NCBI GenBank assembly: GCA_964650705.1
Contig: CAZYUJ010000001.1
Location: 177,111-241,110, forward strand
Length of the DNA: 64,000 nt
Origin: Faeciplasma sp964650705
GTDB lineage: Bacteria; Bacillota; Clostridia; Oscillospirales; Ruminococcaceae
Direction: 5' to 3'
The notes beneath the pieces were generated by a model. That model was not told the DNA's origin, ran no database searches, and worked only from the letters and a program-made list of their open reading frames with translations. Positions 24,884 to 34,678 of this stretch are shown piece after piece. Each line of letters begins with the position of its first letter. Positions within the stretch are counted from its first letter, which is position 1. Position numbers and translations under genes: made by a program.

Positions 24884-26213
24884 AAGCTTCTTGAATAACA
24901 GCCGTGTCGGGAGAATGATACTTTCGGGAATTCTGGCAATAGTCATATGGTTCATACTCGTTTTGACCGCCTTCCCCGAAACTACCGTCATCATTAAAAA
25001 CGTTCCTATTGATTTTTCACTTGACGGTTCATATGCCGATGTTGCGGGTCTTTCCGTCATGAGCCATGAGGAGGCGACCGTCAACGTTCAGCTAAGCGGC
25101 TTGCGCTACGTTATCGGCGACTATAGCGCTGAGGATATCAAGGTCAGCCTGAATCTCGATGCGGTCAGAGCATCGGGGTCATACGAGCTTGCTCTTAGTG
25201 TATCAAGCGTCAACGGCGATCAGTTTACGGTTGCGGAAATGGAGCCGAAGACCGTTCACGTTGAGTTCGACTATCTTGTAACAAAGACATTGTCCGTTGC
25301 TGACGGAACTCTTGTTGCCGATCTTTCAAACGTCAAAGCCCAAATTGGCTATATCTTAGATCCCGACGAGGTTACCATAACTCCCGGCGAGGTTACCGTT
25401 TCCGGCCCCAAGGATTATGTCGATCAGATAACCTCTTGCGTCGTCGGATTCGATGGCGAGTATACCTTTAATAAGTCTACCAGCTCGTCCAACACCGTCG
25501 CTTCCTTATACAGCGGCGATGCTGTGTTCGAAAACCCAAAGGTAACGCTCAATACCGACTCCTTCAACGTCTTGGTTCCCGTTTACATGAAGAAGGTGCT
25601 TCCCTTGGGCGTTGAGGTTCAGCCTACTCATGACGGCTTTGATCTTGATTCCCTTTCGTATACTATCAATCCCGTCGGCATCACCGTCAGAACTCAGGAT
25701 GAAAGTGTCGCCAATCTCACAGAGATCTTCTTGGGCTATATCGACCTTAGAATGGTAGGGCCGGGGCTCAACTCCGTCTTTGAATTCGACATCCCGAAGA
25801 GCGATCTATACAGCGATATTTCCGATAACGCGACAGCACAAGTCGTCTTTGATCTCGACGGCTACTCGTCTAAGGACATAAACATCCCCAATTCACAGAT
25901 ATATATCATCAACGCTCCCGATGATTATAAGTGTCTCGTAGAGCAGGAGAGGATCAGAAACGTCACCGTTGTCGGCCCTTCCGAAATAATCGATCAGATC
26001 GATGCCTCGGACGTTATCGCACAGATCAATATGCTCGACTATAACGTTTCCGCAGGGGATCAGATAATGACGGTAACGCTCTTCCTTCCCAACTATGACA
26101 ATGTTTGGTGCATGGGAACTCATAAGGTATACTGCAGCATAACCGAGATCATTGATGAGCCTGCTCAGCAGACTGAGGGCGAAGAAGCGGCGGATGACGG
26201 CGCAAACGAATAA
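24858..26213 (+). CDS. cdaR: CdaA regulator with YbbR repeats
   Basis: 451 residues: N-terminal membrane helix (about 20-39), then repeated YbbR domains. Repeats are marked by NVPIDFS..., segments such as ITPGEVTVSGPKDYVDQI and VTVVGPSEIIDQIDAS, and end in an acidic tail. CdaR binds and tunes CdaA from outside the membrane. The overlap with cdaA implies coupled translation. Confidence 0.92.
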   Translation: MALKIKRIRSFLNNSRVGRMILSGILAIVIWFILVLTAFPETTVIIKNVPIDFSLDGSYADVAGLSVMSHEEATVNVQLSGLRYVIGDYSAEDIKVSLNLDAVRASGSYELALSVSSVNGDQFTVAEMEPKTVHVEFDYLVTKTLSVADGTLVADLSNVKAQIGYILDPDEVTITPGEVTVSGPKDYVDQITSCVVGFDGEYTFNKSTSSSNTVASLYSGDAVFENPKVTLNTDSFNVLVPVYMKKVLPLGVEVQPTHDGFDLDSLSYTINPVGITVRTQDESVANLTEIFLGYIDLRMVGPGLNSVFEFDIPKSDLYSDISDNATAQVVFDLDGYSSKDINIPNSQIYIINAPDDYKCLVEQERIRNVTVVGPSEIIDQIDASDVIAQINMLDYNVSAGDQIMTVTLFLPNYDNVWCMGTHKVYCSITEIIDEPAQQTEGEEAADDGANE

Positions 26214-26233
26214 CGAATATTATAATAATTTAT

Positions 26234-26270
26234 TGTAGGATGAGGGTGCGCCTTCATCCTACAGTGTTTT
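26234..26270 (+). terminator. Probable terminator or attenuator after cdaR
   Basis: TGTAGGATGA pairs with TCATCCTACA in a stem of about 13 bp, followed by GTGTTTT. The T-run is short, so some read-through to the next gene is likely. Confidence 0.6.
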
Positions 26271-26285
26271 AAAGGATGTGAAGAA

Positions 26286-27872
26286 ATGTCCCTTATTTTG
26301 CAAAATATAAAGACTCCCATCGAGGCTTCAAAAGACGAGATAATAGCTCTGGCTTTGAAGCAATATAAGATATCGCCGAAAAATGTGAGATCTTCGGGCA
26401 TATATAAATCCTCTGTCGATGCCAGAAAGCGGGAGGATATCCATTTCGTGAGCTCCGTTTTGGTCACACTTTCGAGTCAAGACCTTGAACAACAGGTTTC
26501 TTCACGCAATAAAAACGCAAAATATCACGAGGATATCGCACTCTCACCCAAAGTTTCAACTAGGAAGAAGCAGGGCAGAGTAGTCATCACGGGTTTCGGC
26601 CCTGCGGGAATGTTTTGTGCTCTTCTTTTGTCTGAGTTCGGATATAGACCCATCGTCCTTGAAAGAGGCGACGAAGTCGATGCAAGAGTCAAAAAGGTTG
26701 AATCCTTTTTTAAAGGAGATGAGCTTGACACCGAAACCAACGTTCAGTTTGGTGAGGGCGGCGCAGGGACCTTCTCCGACGGCAAGCTGATGACTCGCAT
26801 CTCCGACCCTCTTTGCAGATATATTCTTAACCGTCTTGTCGAGCTTGGTGCTCCCGAGGAGATCCTTTTCGAGGCTAAACCTCATATCGGAACCGACAAG
26901 CTTCGAGGCGTAGTAAAAGCCATTCGTAAAAGAATAATCGAAAACGGCGGAGAAGTAAGATTCCTTTCAAAGCTTGACGATATCACTATCGTGAATAATG
27001 AAGTGAGGTCGATAAGATCAAATTCCGATACTATTGAAACCTCAGCGCTTGTCCTTGCGATCGGCCACTCGGCACGTGATACTTTTGAGATGCTCCTTAA
27101 CAAAGGCGTCCTTATGGAGCCGAAGCCCTTTTCGGTAGGCGCACGAATCGAGCATAAGCAGATAGATGTCAACAGAAGTCTATACGGTGAGCTTGCCTCT
27201 CATCCGTCTCTCCCTGTCGGAGAATACCAGCTTTCACACCGCCGACCCGACGGCAGAGCCGCCTATACCTTCTGTATGTGTCCGGGCGGTACAGTCGTTG
27301 CAGCGGCAAGCGAACGAAATACGATCGTCACTAACGGTATGAGCGAATATGCCCGCAACGGTGAAAACGCCAACGCCGCACTTGTTGTCAGCGTTTCAAA
27401 AGACGATTTCGGATCGGGAATTTTGGACGGTGTCAATTTTGCAAGAAGCCTTGAATCCCGTGCCTATTCCCTCAGCGGCAGCTATAATGCCCCCGCAACA
27501 ACAGTCGGCGCTTTTCTGGATTCAAAGAGCTGTGCTCAAAGCGTTCTTCCCACCTATCGTCCGGGAGTTGTTCAGTGTGACTTTGACACTCTTTTCCCAA
27601 GCTTCATAACCGAAATGATGCGCGAAGGACTCAGAAAATTTTCCCGTCAGATGCAATGCTTCGGTGACATGGGCGCTGTGCTCACTGCTCCCGAAACTCG
27701 CACGTCTTCGCCTATAAGGATCACAAGAGGCGAGCAGATGACAGCTCTTGGCATCGATAACCTATACCCTTGCGGTGAGGGAGCAGGATACGCAGGCGGC
27801 ATCGTCTCAGCCGCTGTTGACGGCGTCAAAGCCGCAGTTAAGATCATTGAGTCTATCGCTCCGATCGAATAA
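26286..27872 (+). CDS. FAD-dependent dehydrogenase, COG2509 type
   Basis: 528 residues. The dinucleotide loop VVITGFGPAGMFCAL (about 98-112) is followed by ERGDEVDAR, the GEGGAGTFSDGKL block and a C-terminal FAD motif CGEGAGYAGGIVSAA. The N-terminal 90 residues form the extra domain typical of this uncharacterised group. The reaction is unknown. In related clostridia this gene often sits beside cdaA-cdaR and glmM, matching the order here. Confidence 0.88.
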   Translation: MSLILQNIKTPIEASKDEIIALALKQYKISPKNVRSSGIYKSSVDARKREDIHFVSSVLVTLSSQDLEQQVSSRNKNAKYHEDIALSPKVSTRKKQGRVVITGFGPAGMFCALLLSEFGYRPIVLERGDEVDARVKKVESFFKGDELDTETNVQFGEGGAGTFSDGKLMTRISDPLCRYILNRLVELGAPEEILFEAKPHIGTDKLRGVVKAIRKRIIENGGEVRFLSKLDDITIVNNEVRSIRSNSDTIETSALVLAIGHSARDTFEMLLNKGVLMEPKPFSVGARIEHKQIDVNRSLYGELASHPSLPVGEYQLSHRRPDGRAAYTFCMCPGGTVVAAASERNTIVTNGMSEYARNGENANAALVVSVSKDDFGSGILDGVNFARSLESRAYSLSGSYNAPATTVGAFLDSKSCAQSVLPTYRPGVVQCDFDTLFPSFITEMMREGLRKFSRQMQCFGDMGAVLTAPETRTSSPIRITRGEQMTALGIDNLYPCGEGAGYAGGIVSAAVDGVKAAVKIIESIAPIE

Positions 27873-27906
27873 AAAAAGGCCTCCACAGTCGGAGGTCTTT
27901 TTTATT
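27872..27906. terminator. Bidirectional terminator
   Basis: AAAAAGGCCTCC pairs with GGAGGTCTTTTT, with A- and T-runs at both sides, between convergent genes. Confidence 0.9.
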
Positions 27907-27926
27907 ATCTGAAAATCTGTGCAACC

Positions 27927-27984
27927 ACCGCGGCTCCGCCGCCGCGCACTCGGCTCCGCCGGCGCGCGGCGAAATCGCCGCTTG
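27927..27984. repeat. GC-rich structured intergenic repeat, type C copy 1
   Basis: Base GCGGC/GCCGC, inner stem CGCCGCGC with GCGCGCGG, junction GCACT, and tip CGGC-TCC-GCCG (27951-27961). It shares arms with 49863-49925, whose tip differs. Located between convergent genes. Confidence 0.82.
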
Positions 27985-27997
27985 ATCCCACTCCCAA

Positions 27998-30499
27998 TCA
28001 CTTCTTCCTGACCGCCAACTGTACCAACCCCGATATCACTGTCACAGCGGACGCAAATACAAGGGAAACCAAAAGCATCTCACCTGTCAGCGAAGCTGTT
28101 TGCATAACGCTTTGCAACGGCGCCAGATATACACACGCCGCCAAAACAGCAGCAGACACCAATACCGACCACAAAAGCTGTTTGTTCCCGAAAGGATTGA
28201 GCGCAAACACCGATCTTTCCTCGCTTCTGCACTCAAAAACGTGAATCAACTGTGACATGATGAGGGTCACAAGAGCTGCGGTGCGTGCAGTCTCAAGACT
28301 TTCTCCCGAGTTAAGGGCGTGAGCAAAGCACCCGAGCGTGCAAAGTCCGATGAGTATACCTCTTATAATGATCTTTCTGAGTAGTCCGCCTGAGAAAAAG
28401 TCGCCCGAAAAATCCGTCGGCTTTTTGCTCATAACGCTCTCTTCGCTTTCTTCAAGTCCCAAAGCTATCGCAGGCAGACCGTCGGTCACAAGGTTGACCA
28501 GTAAAAGCTGTGTCGGCAGCAAAACGATCGGCATTCCCGTTATGATGGATAAGAACATGACCATGACCTCACCGATGTTGCAGGAAATAAGATACCGCAC
28601 AAACTTTCGAATGTTTGAATATATCGTTCTGCCTTGTCTGACAGCCGCACAAAGAGTCGCAAAATTGTCATCCAAAAGGATGATATCTGCCGCCTGCTTG
28701 CTCACGTCCGTGCCCGAAAGTCCCATAGCAACGCCGATATCAGCTTCTTTGATCGCCGCCGCATCGTTCACCCCGTCACCGGTCATAGCAACCGTTTGCC
28801 CTTTATCCTTAAATGCCGACACGATTCTGAGCTTATCCTTAGGGCTGACTCTTGCAAACACGCTTATCTTCATGATTTTTTCCGAAAGCTCCTCATCGCT
28901 CATGCCCGCAAGCTCCTCGCCCGATATGACTGATCCGCCTCTATCCAAAATTCCTACTTGCTTGGCGATCGCAGATGCCGTAAGCTTGTGGTCGCCGGTT
29001 ATCATGACGACCTTGATCCCTGCATTTTTACAGGTCGATACAGCTCGCCTTGCCTCTTTTCTCGGCGGATCCTGCATTCCCATCAGCCCCAAGAAGACTT
29101 CGCTTCCGTCAACGTCTGTAAAGCTGAATGCAAGTACACGCAGAGCATCATTTGCCATGCTCTCAACCTCTTCCGTGATATCCTGTTTCGTTCTTTTTGT
29201 GAGGGCTTTTTTGCCGTGATCCGAAAGGATCATATCACATTTCGGCAAAATAACGTCACAGGCACCCTTTGAAAAACCGAGCTTCGCCTTCCCGTCGGAG
29301 GTAAAGACCTTCATCATCTTTGTTTCGCTGTCAAAAGGTATTTCCTTGACGCGCCTATATCCGCTAAGCGAATGCTTTGTCACTCCGAATTTCTTTGCCG
29401 CCACCAAAAGCGCTTCCTCGGTTGGGTCACCGATGACGTCCTCTGATGCTCCCGAAACGTCTGCATTATTGCACAAAACAGCGCACCTAAGCATCATGTT
29501 AAAAGCTTTGCTGTAGCTGATATCGTTCTTTTGTGTAAAGCTGAAATGCTTGCCATCACACCACGCTTTTGTAACGGTCATTTTGTTTTTCGTCAGCGTT
29601 CCCGTCTTGTCTGTACAGATAACTGTCGTGCATCCCAATGTCTCCACCGAGTGGAGCTTATGTACCAACGCATTCAGCTTCAGCATCCGCCTGACAGCAA
29701 GCGCCAAAGCGATCGTAACGGTCGCAGGCAACCCTTCGGGAATAGCCGCGATGGCAATGGTTATTCCCGTCATGAGCATGTCGAAGATCGGCTCGCCTCG
29801 CAAAATTCCCGCAAGTGCAACGACTACGCACACACCCAAGCATATAACGCTGAGCCAGACTCCGAGCTTTCCGAGCTTTTTTTGCAAGGGAGTTTTCTCA
29901 TCTCCTGCGCTCTCAATAAGTCTCGACACCTTGCCCATTTCTGTGTTCATCCCCGTCGCAATGACCTCACAAACGGCCTTGCCCTTCGTCACTGACGTCC
30001 CCATGTATGTAAAGTCAGTTTTCTTTACAGCTTCCGATTCTCCCGTCAGCATCGACTCATCACACATCAGCTCATTTTGCTCGATTATCCTTCCGTCAGC
30101 AGGCACTCTGTCTCCCGCCTCAAGCAAGAACACATCTCCGACAACAAGCTCGCTTGCTTTGATCCTTTGCTTCTTGCCGTCTCTTATAACAACAGCCATA
30201 GGAGCCGTCATCGTCTTTAGAGCCTCAAGTGTTTTTTCGGTCTTATACTCCTGTATGAATCCCAAAACAGCGTCCAGCAAAACGATTGCGATCATCGTTA
30301 CAGCGTCATATATCTCACCCATAAACGCGGATATTGCCGTTGCAACAAGCAAGATCATAACCATAATATCCTTGAACTGTTCCAAAAACAAAAGGATCAC
30401 ATTTTGCTTCTTTTTTGCTTCAAGTCGGTTTTCGCCGTCTTTCAAAAGCCTTTCCTTTGCGGCATACGCACTAAGTCCGTGTTCCCAATTTTCCTGCAT
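27998..30499 (-). CDS. Calcium-type cation-transporting P-type ATPase
   Basis: 833 residues from the ATG at 30499. It pumps cations, probably Ca2+ out of the cell (P2A class). Motifs: actuator TGES (152-155), PEGL in membrane helix 4 (254-257), phosphorylated Asp297 in CTDKTGTLT, and the hinge MTGDGVNDAAA. AIPEGLPATVT matches the SERCA/PMR1-like metal site. The ribosome site AAAGGGAG lies 8 bp upstream but inside the right arm of a 13-bp hairpin, so translation may be modulated. An upstream ATG lies before that site and is rejected as start. Confidence 0.94.
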   Translation of the reverse strand: MQENWEHGLSAYAAKERLLKDGENRLEAKKKQNVILLFLEQFKDIMVMILLVATAISAFMGEIYDAVTMIAIVLLDAVLGFIQEYKTEKTLEALKTMTAPMAVVIRDGKKQRIKASELVVGDVFLLEAGDRVPADGRIIEQNELMCDESMLTGESEAVKKTDFTYMGTSVTKGKAVCEVIATGMNTEMGKVSRLIESAGDEKTPLQKKLGKLGVWLSVICLGVCVVVALAGILRGEPIFDMLMTGITIAIAAIPEGLPATVTIALALAVRRMLKLNALVHKLHSVETLGCTTVICTDKTGTLTKNKMTVTKAWCDGKHFSFTQKNDISYSKAFNMMLRCAVLCNNADVSGASEDVIGDPTEEALLVAAKKFGVTKHSLSGYRRVKEIPFDSETKMMKVFTSDGKAKLGFSKGACDVILPKCDMILSDHGKKALTKRTKQDITEEVESMANDALRVLAFSFTDVDGSEVFLGLMGMQDPPRKEARRAVSTCKNAGIKVVMITGDHKLTASAIAKQVGILDRGGSVISGEELAGMSDEELSEKIMKISVFARVSPKDKLRIVSAFKDKGQTVAMTGDGVNDAAAIKEADIGVAMGLSGTDVSKQAADIILLDDNFATLCAAVRQGRTIYSNIRKFVRYLISCNIGEVMVMFLSIITGMPIVLLPTQLLLVNLVTDGLPAIALGLEESEESVMSKKPTDFSGDFFSGGLLRKIIIRGILIGLCTLGCFAHALNSGESLETARTAALVTLIMSQLIHVFECRSEERSVFALNPFGNKQLLWSVLVSAAVLAACVYLAPLQSVMQTASLTGEMLLVSLVFASAVTVISGLVQLAVRKK

Positions 30500-30505
30500 A
30501 ATAAA

Positions 30506-30552
30506 ACTCCCTTTCATAAACTCGTCCTTAAAACGATTCTATGAAAGGGAGT
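30506..30552 (-). terminator. Long hairpin ending prs and covering the ATPase ribosome site
   Basis: Minus strand ACTCCCTTTCATA pairs perfectly with TATGAAAGGGAGT, followed by TTTATT. The stem can extend inward through GAATCG/CGAGTT with mismatches. The right arm contains the AAAGGGAG ribosome site of the ATPase gene. On the plus strand a TTTTTT run also follows, but no plus-strand gene precedes it. Confidence 0.75.
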
Positions 30553-30589
30553 GCTTTTTTATTCTGATCTGCGGCTTATGCCCGAGGGC

Positions 30590-31741
30590 TTAATTGCCCT
30601 TGTGCTCATTCATAAGCTGCTTGATCTTCTCCGAAGGATCGATAATGTCGCTTACGGACATATCGTGGTTAAGTGCAGCAACGAAATAGGATACATACTT
30701 CGTGCAGTCGACCAAATGGAACCATTCGCGGCTCTTGAGCTCTTCTGTGGAGTATGTCAGATTGGTGCCGAACACACCGTCGATGATTCCTTCTTCATAT
30801 GCCTTATCAAACGATGCAAGTCCGTTTGTAAAGATAGAATATGTTGCATATGCAAAAACTCTCTTAGCTTTTCTTTCCTTGAGCTCATAAGCGATGTCGA
30901 GCATTGAATCGCCCGAGGAAATAATGTCATCCGCAATGAAAACGTCCTTGCCCTCAACGTCACTGCCCAAATATTCATGAGCAACGATCGGGTTTCTGCC
31001 GTTAACGATAGTCGAATAGTCGCGTCTCTTATAGAACATACCAAGGTCAACACCCATCGTGGATGCATAGTACATGTTTCTTGCCATTGCTCCTTCGTCG
31101 GGAGAAACGACCATCATGTGATCCTTGTCATAGATAATGTCGTTCTTCGAGTTCAAAAGAGCCTTCAAAACCTGATAAGAGGGGATGATGTTGTCAAATC
31201 CCATCAAGGGGACTGCGTTCATAACTCTGGGGTCATGAGCATCAAATGTTAAAATGTTTTCAACGCCCATGGAATGAAGCTCCTGAAGCATCCACGCACA
31301 GTCCAAAGACTCGCGATAGCTTCTTCTGTGCTGTCTGCCGCCGTAAAGCAAAGGCATAATAACGTTAATTCTGTGTGCCTTGCCGCCTGCAGCCTGAATA
31401 ATACGCTTCAGATCCTGATAGTGATCGTCGGGTGACATGTGGTTTTCGTGACCGAAGAGGGGATAAGTACAGGAATAATTGCCTGTATCGCAAACGATAA
31501 ACAGGTCATATCCTCTGACAGTCTTCGAAATTAAAGCCTTTGCGTCGCCCGACTGGAATCGGGGACATTTGCAGGGAATGAGGAAGGTGTCTACATCCTG
31601 TCCTGACTGCTTAGCCCAGGTTACAAGATAATCATTTATCTTTTCGCCCAGCTCTTTGGCACCATCCATAGCAATGATGCCCAAGGGTGCTACACTCGCT
31701 AACGGGTTAAACACCTGAGCAGTCTTTTTGAGTTTTGACAT
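30590..31741 (-). CDS. prs: Ribose-phosphate pyrophosphokinase-type protein
   Basis: 383 residues. It should make PRPP from ribose 5-phosphate and ATP for nucleotide and amino-acid synthesis. The PRPP loop DDIISSGDSMLDIA and the ribose/ATP region RQHRRSYRESLDC and LTFDAHDPRV are visible. It is about 65 residues longer than the common form, with an N-terminal extension and a long insert. The start is the ATG at 31741 with AAAGGA upstream; a TTG just before is possible. It follows potD by 51 bp, so it may share the pot transcript. Confidence 0.88.
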   Translation of the reverse strand: MSKLKKTAQVFNPLASVAPLGIIAMDGAKELGEKINDYLVTWAKQSGQDVDTFLIPCKCPRFQSGDAKALISKTVRGYDLFIVCDTGNYSCTYPLFGHENHMSPDDHYQDLKRIIQAAGGKAHRINVIMPLLYGGRQHRRSYRESLDCAWMLQELHSMGVENILTFDAHDPRVMNAVPLMGFDNIIPSYQVLKALLNSKNDIIYDKDHMMVVSPDEGAMARNMYYASTMGVDLGMFYKRRDYSTIVNGRNPIVAHEYLGSDVEGKDVFIADDIISSGDSMLDIAYELKERKAKRVFAYATYSIFTNGLASFDKAYEEGIIDGVFGTNLTYSTEELKSREWFHLVDCTKYVSYFVAALNHDMSVSDIIDPSEKIKQLMNEHKGN

Positions 31742-31792
31742 CAAATCACGTCCTTTGAGAATTTTTGTATATAAATATTAATTTATAACTGA

Positions 31793-33037
31793 TCAAAGCG
31801 CTTCCAAACGCTTTTTGTGCGAGCGCCACACGTTAACGAATACCGTGGCGGCTATCAGTGCAATAAGGAACAGAGGCACGAACCAAGGGTTCGACTGTCC
31901 GATCTTCAACTGATTCCACAGAGATTGCGTAAGCTCATTTGTTTCGGGAGAGAGGTTGATGAATACCTCGGTATGGTTATTGAGATAATCGTCCGAAGGA
32001 TAGCAAAGCGGATGATTCTGAGTCTCCTCATCCAAAAGCGCAAATGCCGCTGAGTTCGGTGTCGAATATCCTGTGTATTCACAGTTTGCCAAAGCTATCT
32101 CAGCTTCGCACAAAAAGTTGATATACATCTCAGCCGCTTCCTTGTTCTTTGCGGTCGTAGGGATGCACATAGCGTCAACAAACCGGTTCGTGCCCTCTTC
32201 GGGAATGCAATATGTCAGATCGGGGTTGTCCTCGATCATAGTAACGGCATCGCCTGCGTAATAGGGTGCGATAGCGGCGCTTCCGCCCTCCATCTTGTCA
32301 AAGATCTCGTCCATAACATATCCCTGAACGATCTTCTTCTGTTCCTGCAACATGACGGATGCGTGCTCAAGCTCGGTGACGTTTTCGGTGTTCTGAGAAT
32401 ATCCCAAATACGTCAGAGCGATTCCGAAAGCATCGCGCGGGTTGTTAAACATCAGGATGTTACCCGAATACTTTTCGTCCCACAAAGCGCTCCAGCCGGT
32501 GATCTCTTCATCGACCATCGTGGTGTTATAGATTATACATACAATTCCCCAAAGATAGGGGACCGAATACTCGTTTTCGGGGTCATATTCCGGATTCATG
32601 AATGTGGAGCTGATGTTCGCAAGATTGGGGATATTGTCATAGTCGAGCTTTTGCAAAAGTCCCTCAGATATCATTTTTGATATCATATAATCGCTGGGAA
32701 TAACGATGTCATAGTTTGCGCCGCCCGAATTGATCTTCGAATAGAGCGTTTCGTTGCTCGCATATGTCTTATAGTTGACCGTGATTCCCGTTAGCTGCTC
32801 AAAGATCTCGTTGACATCGATCATTTCGGGATCGTTGACAGACATATACTCGCCCCAGTTCGCAACGTTAAGGGTTATTCCTTCATCCTTGAATCTTGTA
32901 TAGTCATAGTCCGAGAAAAGCTCGGGATCAAGCCCCAATTCCTCTGCGGTCAGGGTGACCGCAGGCTCCTTTGAGCATCCCGCCAGAACCGATACCGTAA
33001 GTATCAAAACCAAAAAAAGTGCAAAAGATCTCTTCAT
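31793..33037 (-). CDS. potD: Spermidine/putrescine-binding lipoprotein with C-terminal anchor
   Basis: 414 residues. The lipobox LAGC (Cys21) makes it a surface lipoprotein. The PotD-type binding domain covers about 45-375 (LNVANWGEYM, YDIVIPSDYMI, WGIVCIIYNTT). Unusually, residues about 383-402 form a second hydrophobic helix (PWFVPLFLIALIAATVFVNV), followed by a basic end, which would pin the C-terminus in the membrane as well. Last pot gene of the operon. Confidence 0.93.
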   Translation of the reverse strand: MKRSFALFLVLILTVSVLAGCSKEPAVTLTAEELGLDPELFSDYDYTRFKDEGITLNVANWGEYMSVNDPEMIDVNEIFEQLTGITVNYKTYASNETLYSKINSGGANYDIVIPSDYMISKMISEGLLQKLDYDNIPNLANISSTFMNPEYDPENEYSVPYLWGIVCIIYNTTMVDEEITGWSALWDEKYSGNILMFNNPRDAFGIALTYLGYSQNTENVTELEHASVMLQEQKKIVQGYVMDEIFDKMEGGSAAIAPYYAGDAVTMIEDNPDLTYCIPEEGTNRFVDAMCIPTTAKNKEAAEMYINFLCEAEIALANCEYTGYSTPNSAAFALLDEETQNHPLCYPSDDYLNNHTEVFINLSPETNELTQSLWNQLKIGQSNPWFVPLFLIALIAATVFVNVWRSHKKRLEAL

Positions 33038-33052
33038 TTTCGGCTCCTTTCC

Positions 33053-33874
33053 TCAGTGATGTGCAGCTCTTGCTAAAGCGCGTTCACGTCTGAGTCTGCG
33101 GTTCTGCAAAATGTTCTTGCCGATGAGGACTGCCGCAATGATCAGGAAGATGATCGCTGACAGAGCGTTGATCTCGGGAGAAACCTTTCTTCTCGTCATC
33201 GAGTCGATAGTGATGGAAAGTGTTTCAATGTTTTCGCCAGCGGTGAAGTAGCTGACGATAAAGTCGTCAATAGAATATGTCATCGCCATCAAGAATCCCG
33301 AGAAGATACCCGGCATGATCTCCGGTACAACGACCTTGAAGAATGCCGTCTTGCTGTCACATCCAAGGTCCATGGCTGCCTCAACAAGATTCGGGTTCAT
33401 CGTTCTCAGCTTCGGCAACACGTTATAGATAACATAAGGCACGTCAAAGGAAATATGCGCCAAGATAAGCGACACAAAACCGAATTCAAATCCTGTGTTA
33501 TCGACTAAGAATCTGAACAAAAGCATCAGCGATACACCCATAATGATCTCGGGGCTGATAACGGGGATGTAAGTCAAATTCATCAGCACAGAACGGGAGG
33601 TCTTTTTCATGTTATAAATGCCGATCGCCGCCATCGTGCCCAATATCGTTGCCAAAACGGATGCCGCAACAGCAACGATAACGGTATTCAAAAGCGATGT
33701 CATTATTGTTTCATTCTGGAACAGCTTTATGTACCAGTCAAAGGTAAAGCCTGTCCAGTTTGCACGGGATTTCGATTCGTTGAACGAGAAAACGATAAGC
33801 ACGAATATCGGGATGTAAAGGAATGCAAATACAGCATACAAATAAAGCCTTGAGCTGAGTTTCGTAGTTTTCAT
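33053..33874 (-). CDS. potC: Polyamine ABC transporter permease
   Basis: 273 residues with six hydrophobic helices. The cytoplasmic EAA loop reads EAAMDLGCDSKTAFFKVVVPE. It pairs with PotB to form the membrane channel. Its start overlaps the potB stop by 4 bp. Confidence 0.94.
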   Translation of the reverse strand: MKTTKLSSRLYLYAVFAFLYIPIFVLIVFSFNESKSRANWTGFTFDWYIKLFQNETIMTSLLNTVIVAVAASVLATILGTMAAIGIYNMKKTSRSVLMNLTYIPVISPEIIMGVSLMLLFRFLVDNTGFEFGFVSLILAHISFDVPYVIYNVLPKLRTMNPNLVEAAMDLGCDSKTAFFKVVVPEIMPGIFSGFLMAMTYSIDDFIVSYFTAGENIETLSITIDSMTRRKVSPEINALSAIIFLIIAAVLIGKNILQNRRLRRERALARAAHH

Positions 33875-34677
33875 ACTGCGCCCTCCTCACTGCCGAACTG
33901 GTTGAACAAGCTCATCATAAACAAAACGATGACCATCAAAACCAGCGCCATCGCCGAACCGAGATGAGGGTTATAGGAATTGCCCAAAAACTGAGATTCG
34001 ATAAAGTCGCCGATAAGATCGTTGGTGCCGCCGCCGAGCATTCTTGAAATGACGAAGGTCGAAACGCTCGGAACAAACACCGCAACGATACCCGTTGAGA
34101 TACCCGGCATCGAAAGAGGCAAGATGATCTTTCTGACAAGATTTATCTTGTTGCAGCCAAGATCCTGAGCAGCCTCAACAGTGTGCTGCTCTATCTTGAC
34201 CATGACCGAATGCAACGGCAGGATCATGAAGGGGAGATAGTTATAAACCATACCCAAAATAACCGCACCTGCATTATTGATAAGATTGAACGGGCCCAAG
34301 CCGATAAGCCCGAACAGCTTGTTAATAAGTCCGTTCGGCTCCAAAAGAGTCATCCAAGCATATGTCCTCAAAAGGAAGCTTATCCACATCGGAACCATGA
34401 TAAGGATTATAAGGCTTGACTGGTTCATTGACTTTGCACGCGAAATGATATATGCCGCAGGGAATGCTATCACAAGGCAGATGACCGTTGCAACAACAGC
34501 ATATATGATCGAGCGAAACAGCACCGACATATAATCAGACATCTCGAAGAGATTCTCAAGTGTAAAGTTTCCGTCGCTGTCGGTGAGTGCAAAAAATACT
34601 ACCAACGCAAGCGGAATGATCGTGAAAACGATCACCCAAACAACATAAGGTATAGCAAGAGTTTTGGAAGCCTTCAT
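33871..34677 (-). CDS. potB: Polyamine ABC transporter permease
   Basis: 268 residues from the ATG at 34677, which lies 1 bp after the potA stop. Six membrane helices and the EAA loop EAAQDLGCNKINLVRKIILP. Works with PotC and the ATPase PotA. Confidence 0.94.
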   Translation of the reverse strand: MKASKTLAIPYVVWVIVFTIIPLALVVFFALTDSDGNFTLENLFEMSDYMSVLFRSIIYAVVATVICLVIAFPAAYIISRAKSMNQSSLIILIMVPMWISFLLRTYAWMTLLEPNGLINKLFGLIGLGPFNLINNAGAVILGMVYNYLPFMILPLHSVMVKIEQHTVEAAQDLGCNKINLVRKIILPLSMPGISTGIVAVFVPSVSTFVISRMLGGGTNDLIGDFIESQFLGNSYNPHLGSAMALVLMVIVLFMMSLFNQFGSEEGAV

Positions 34678-34678
34678 A

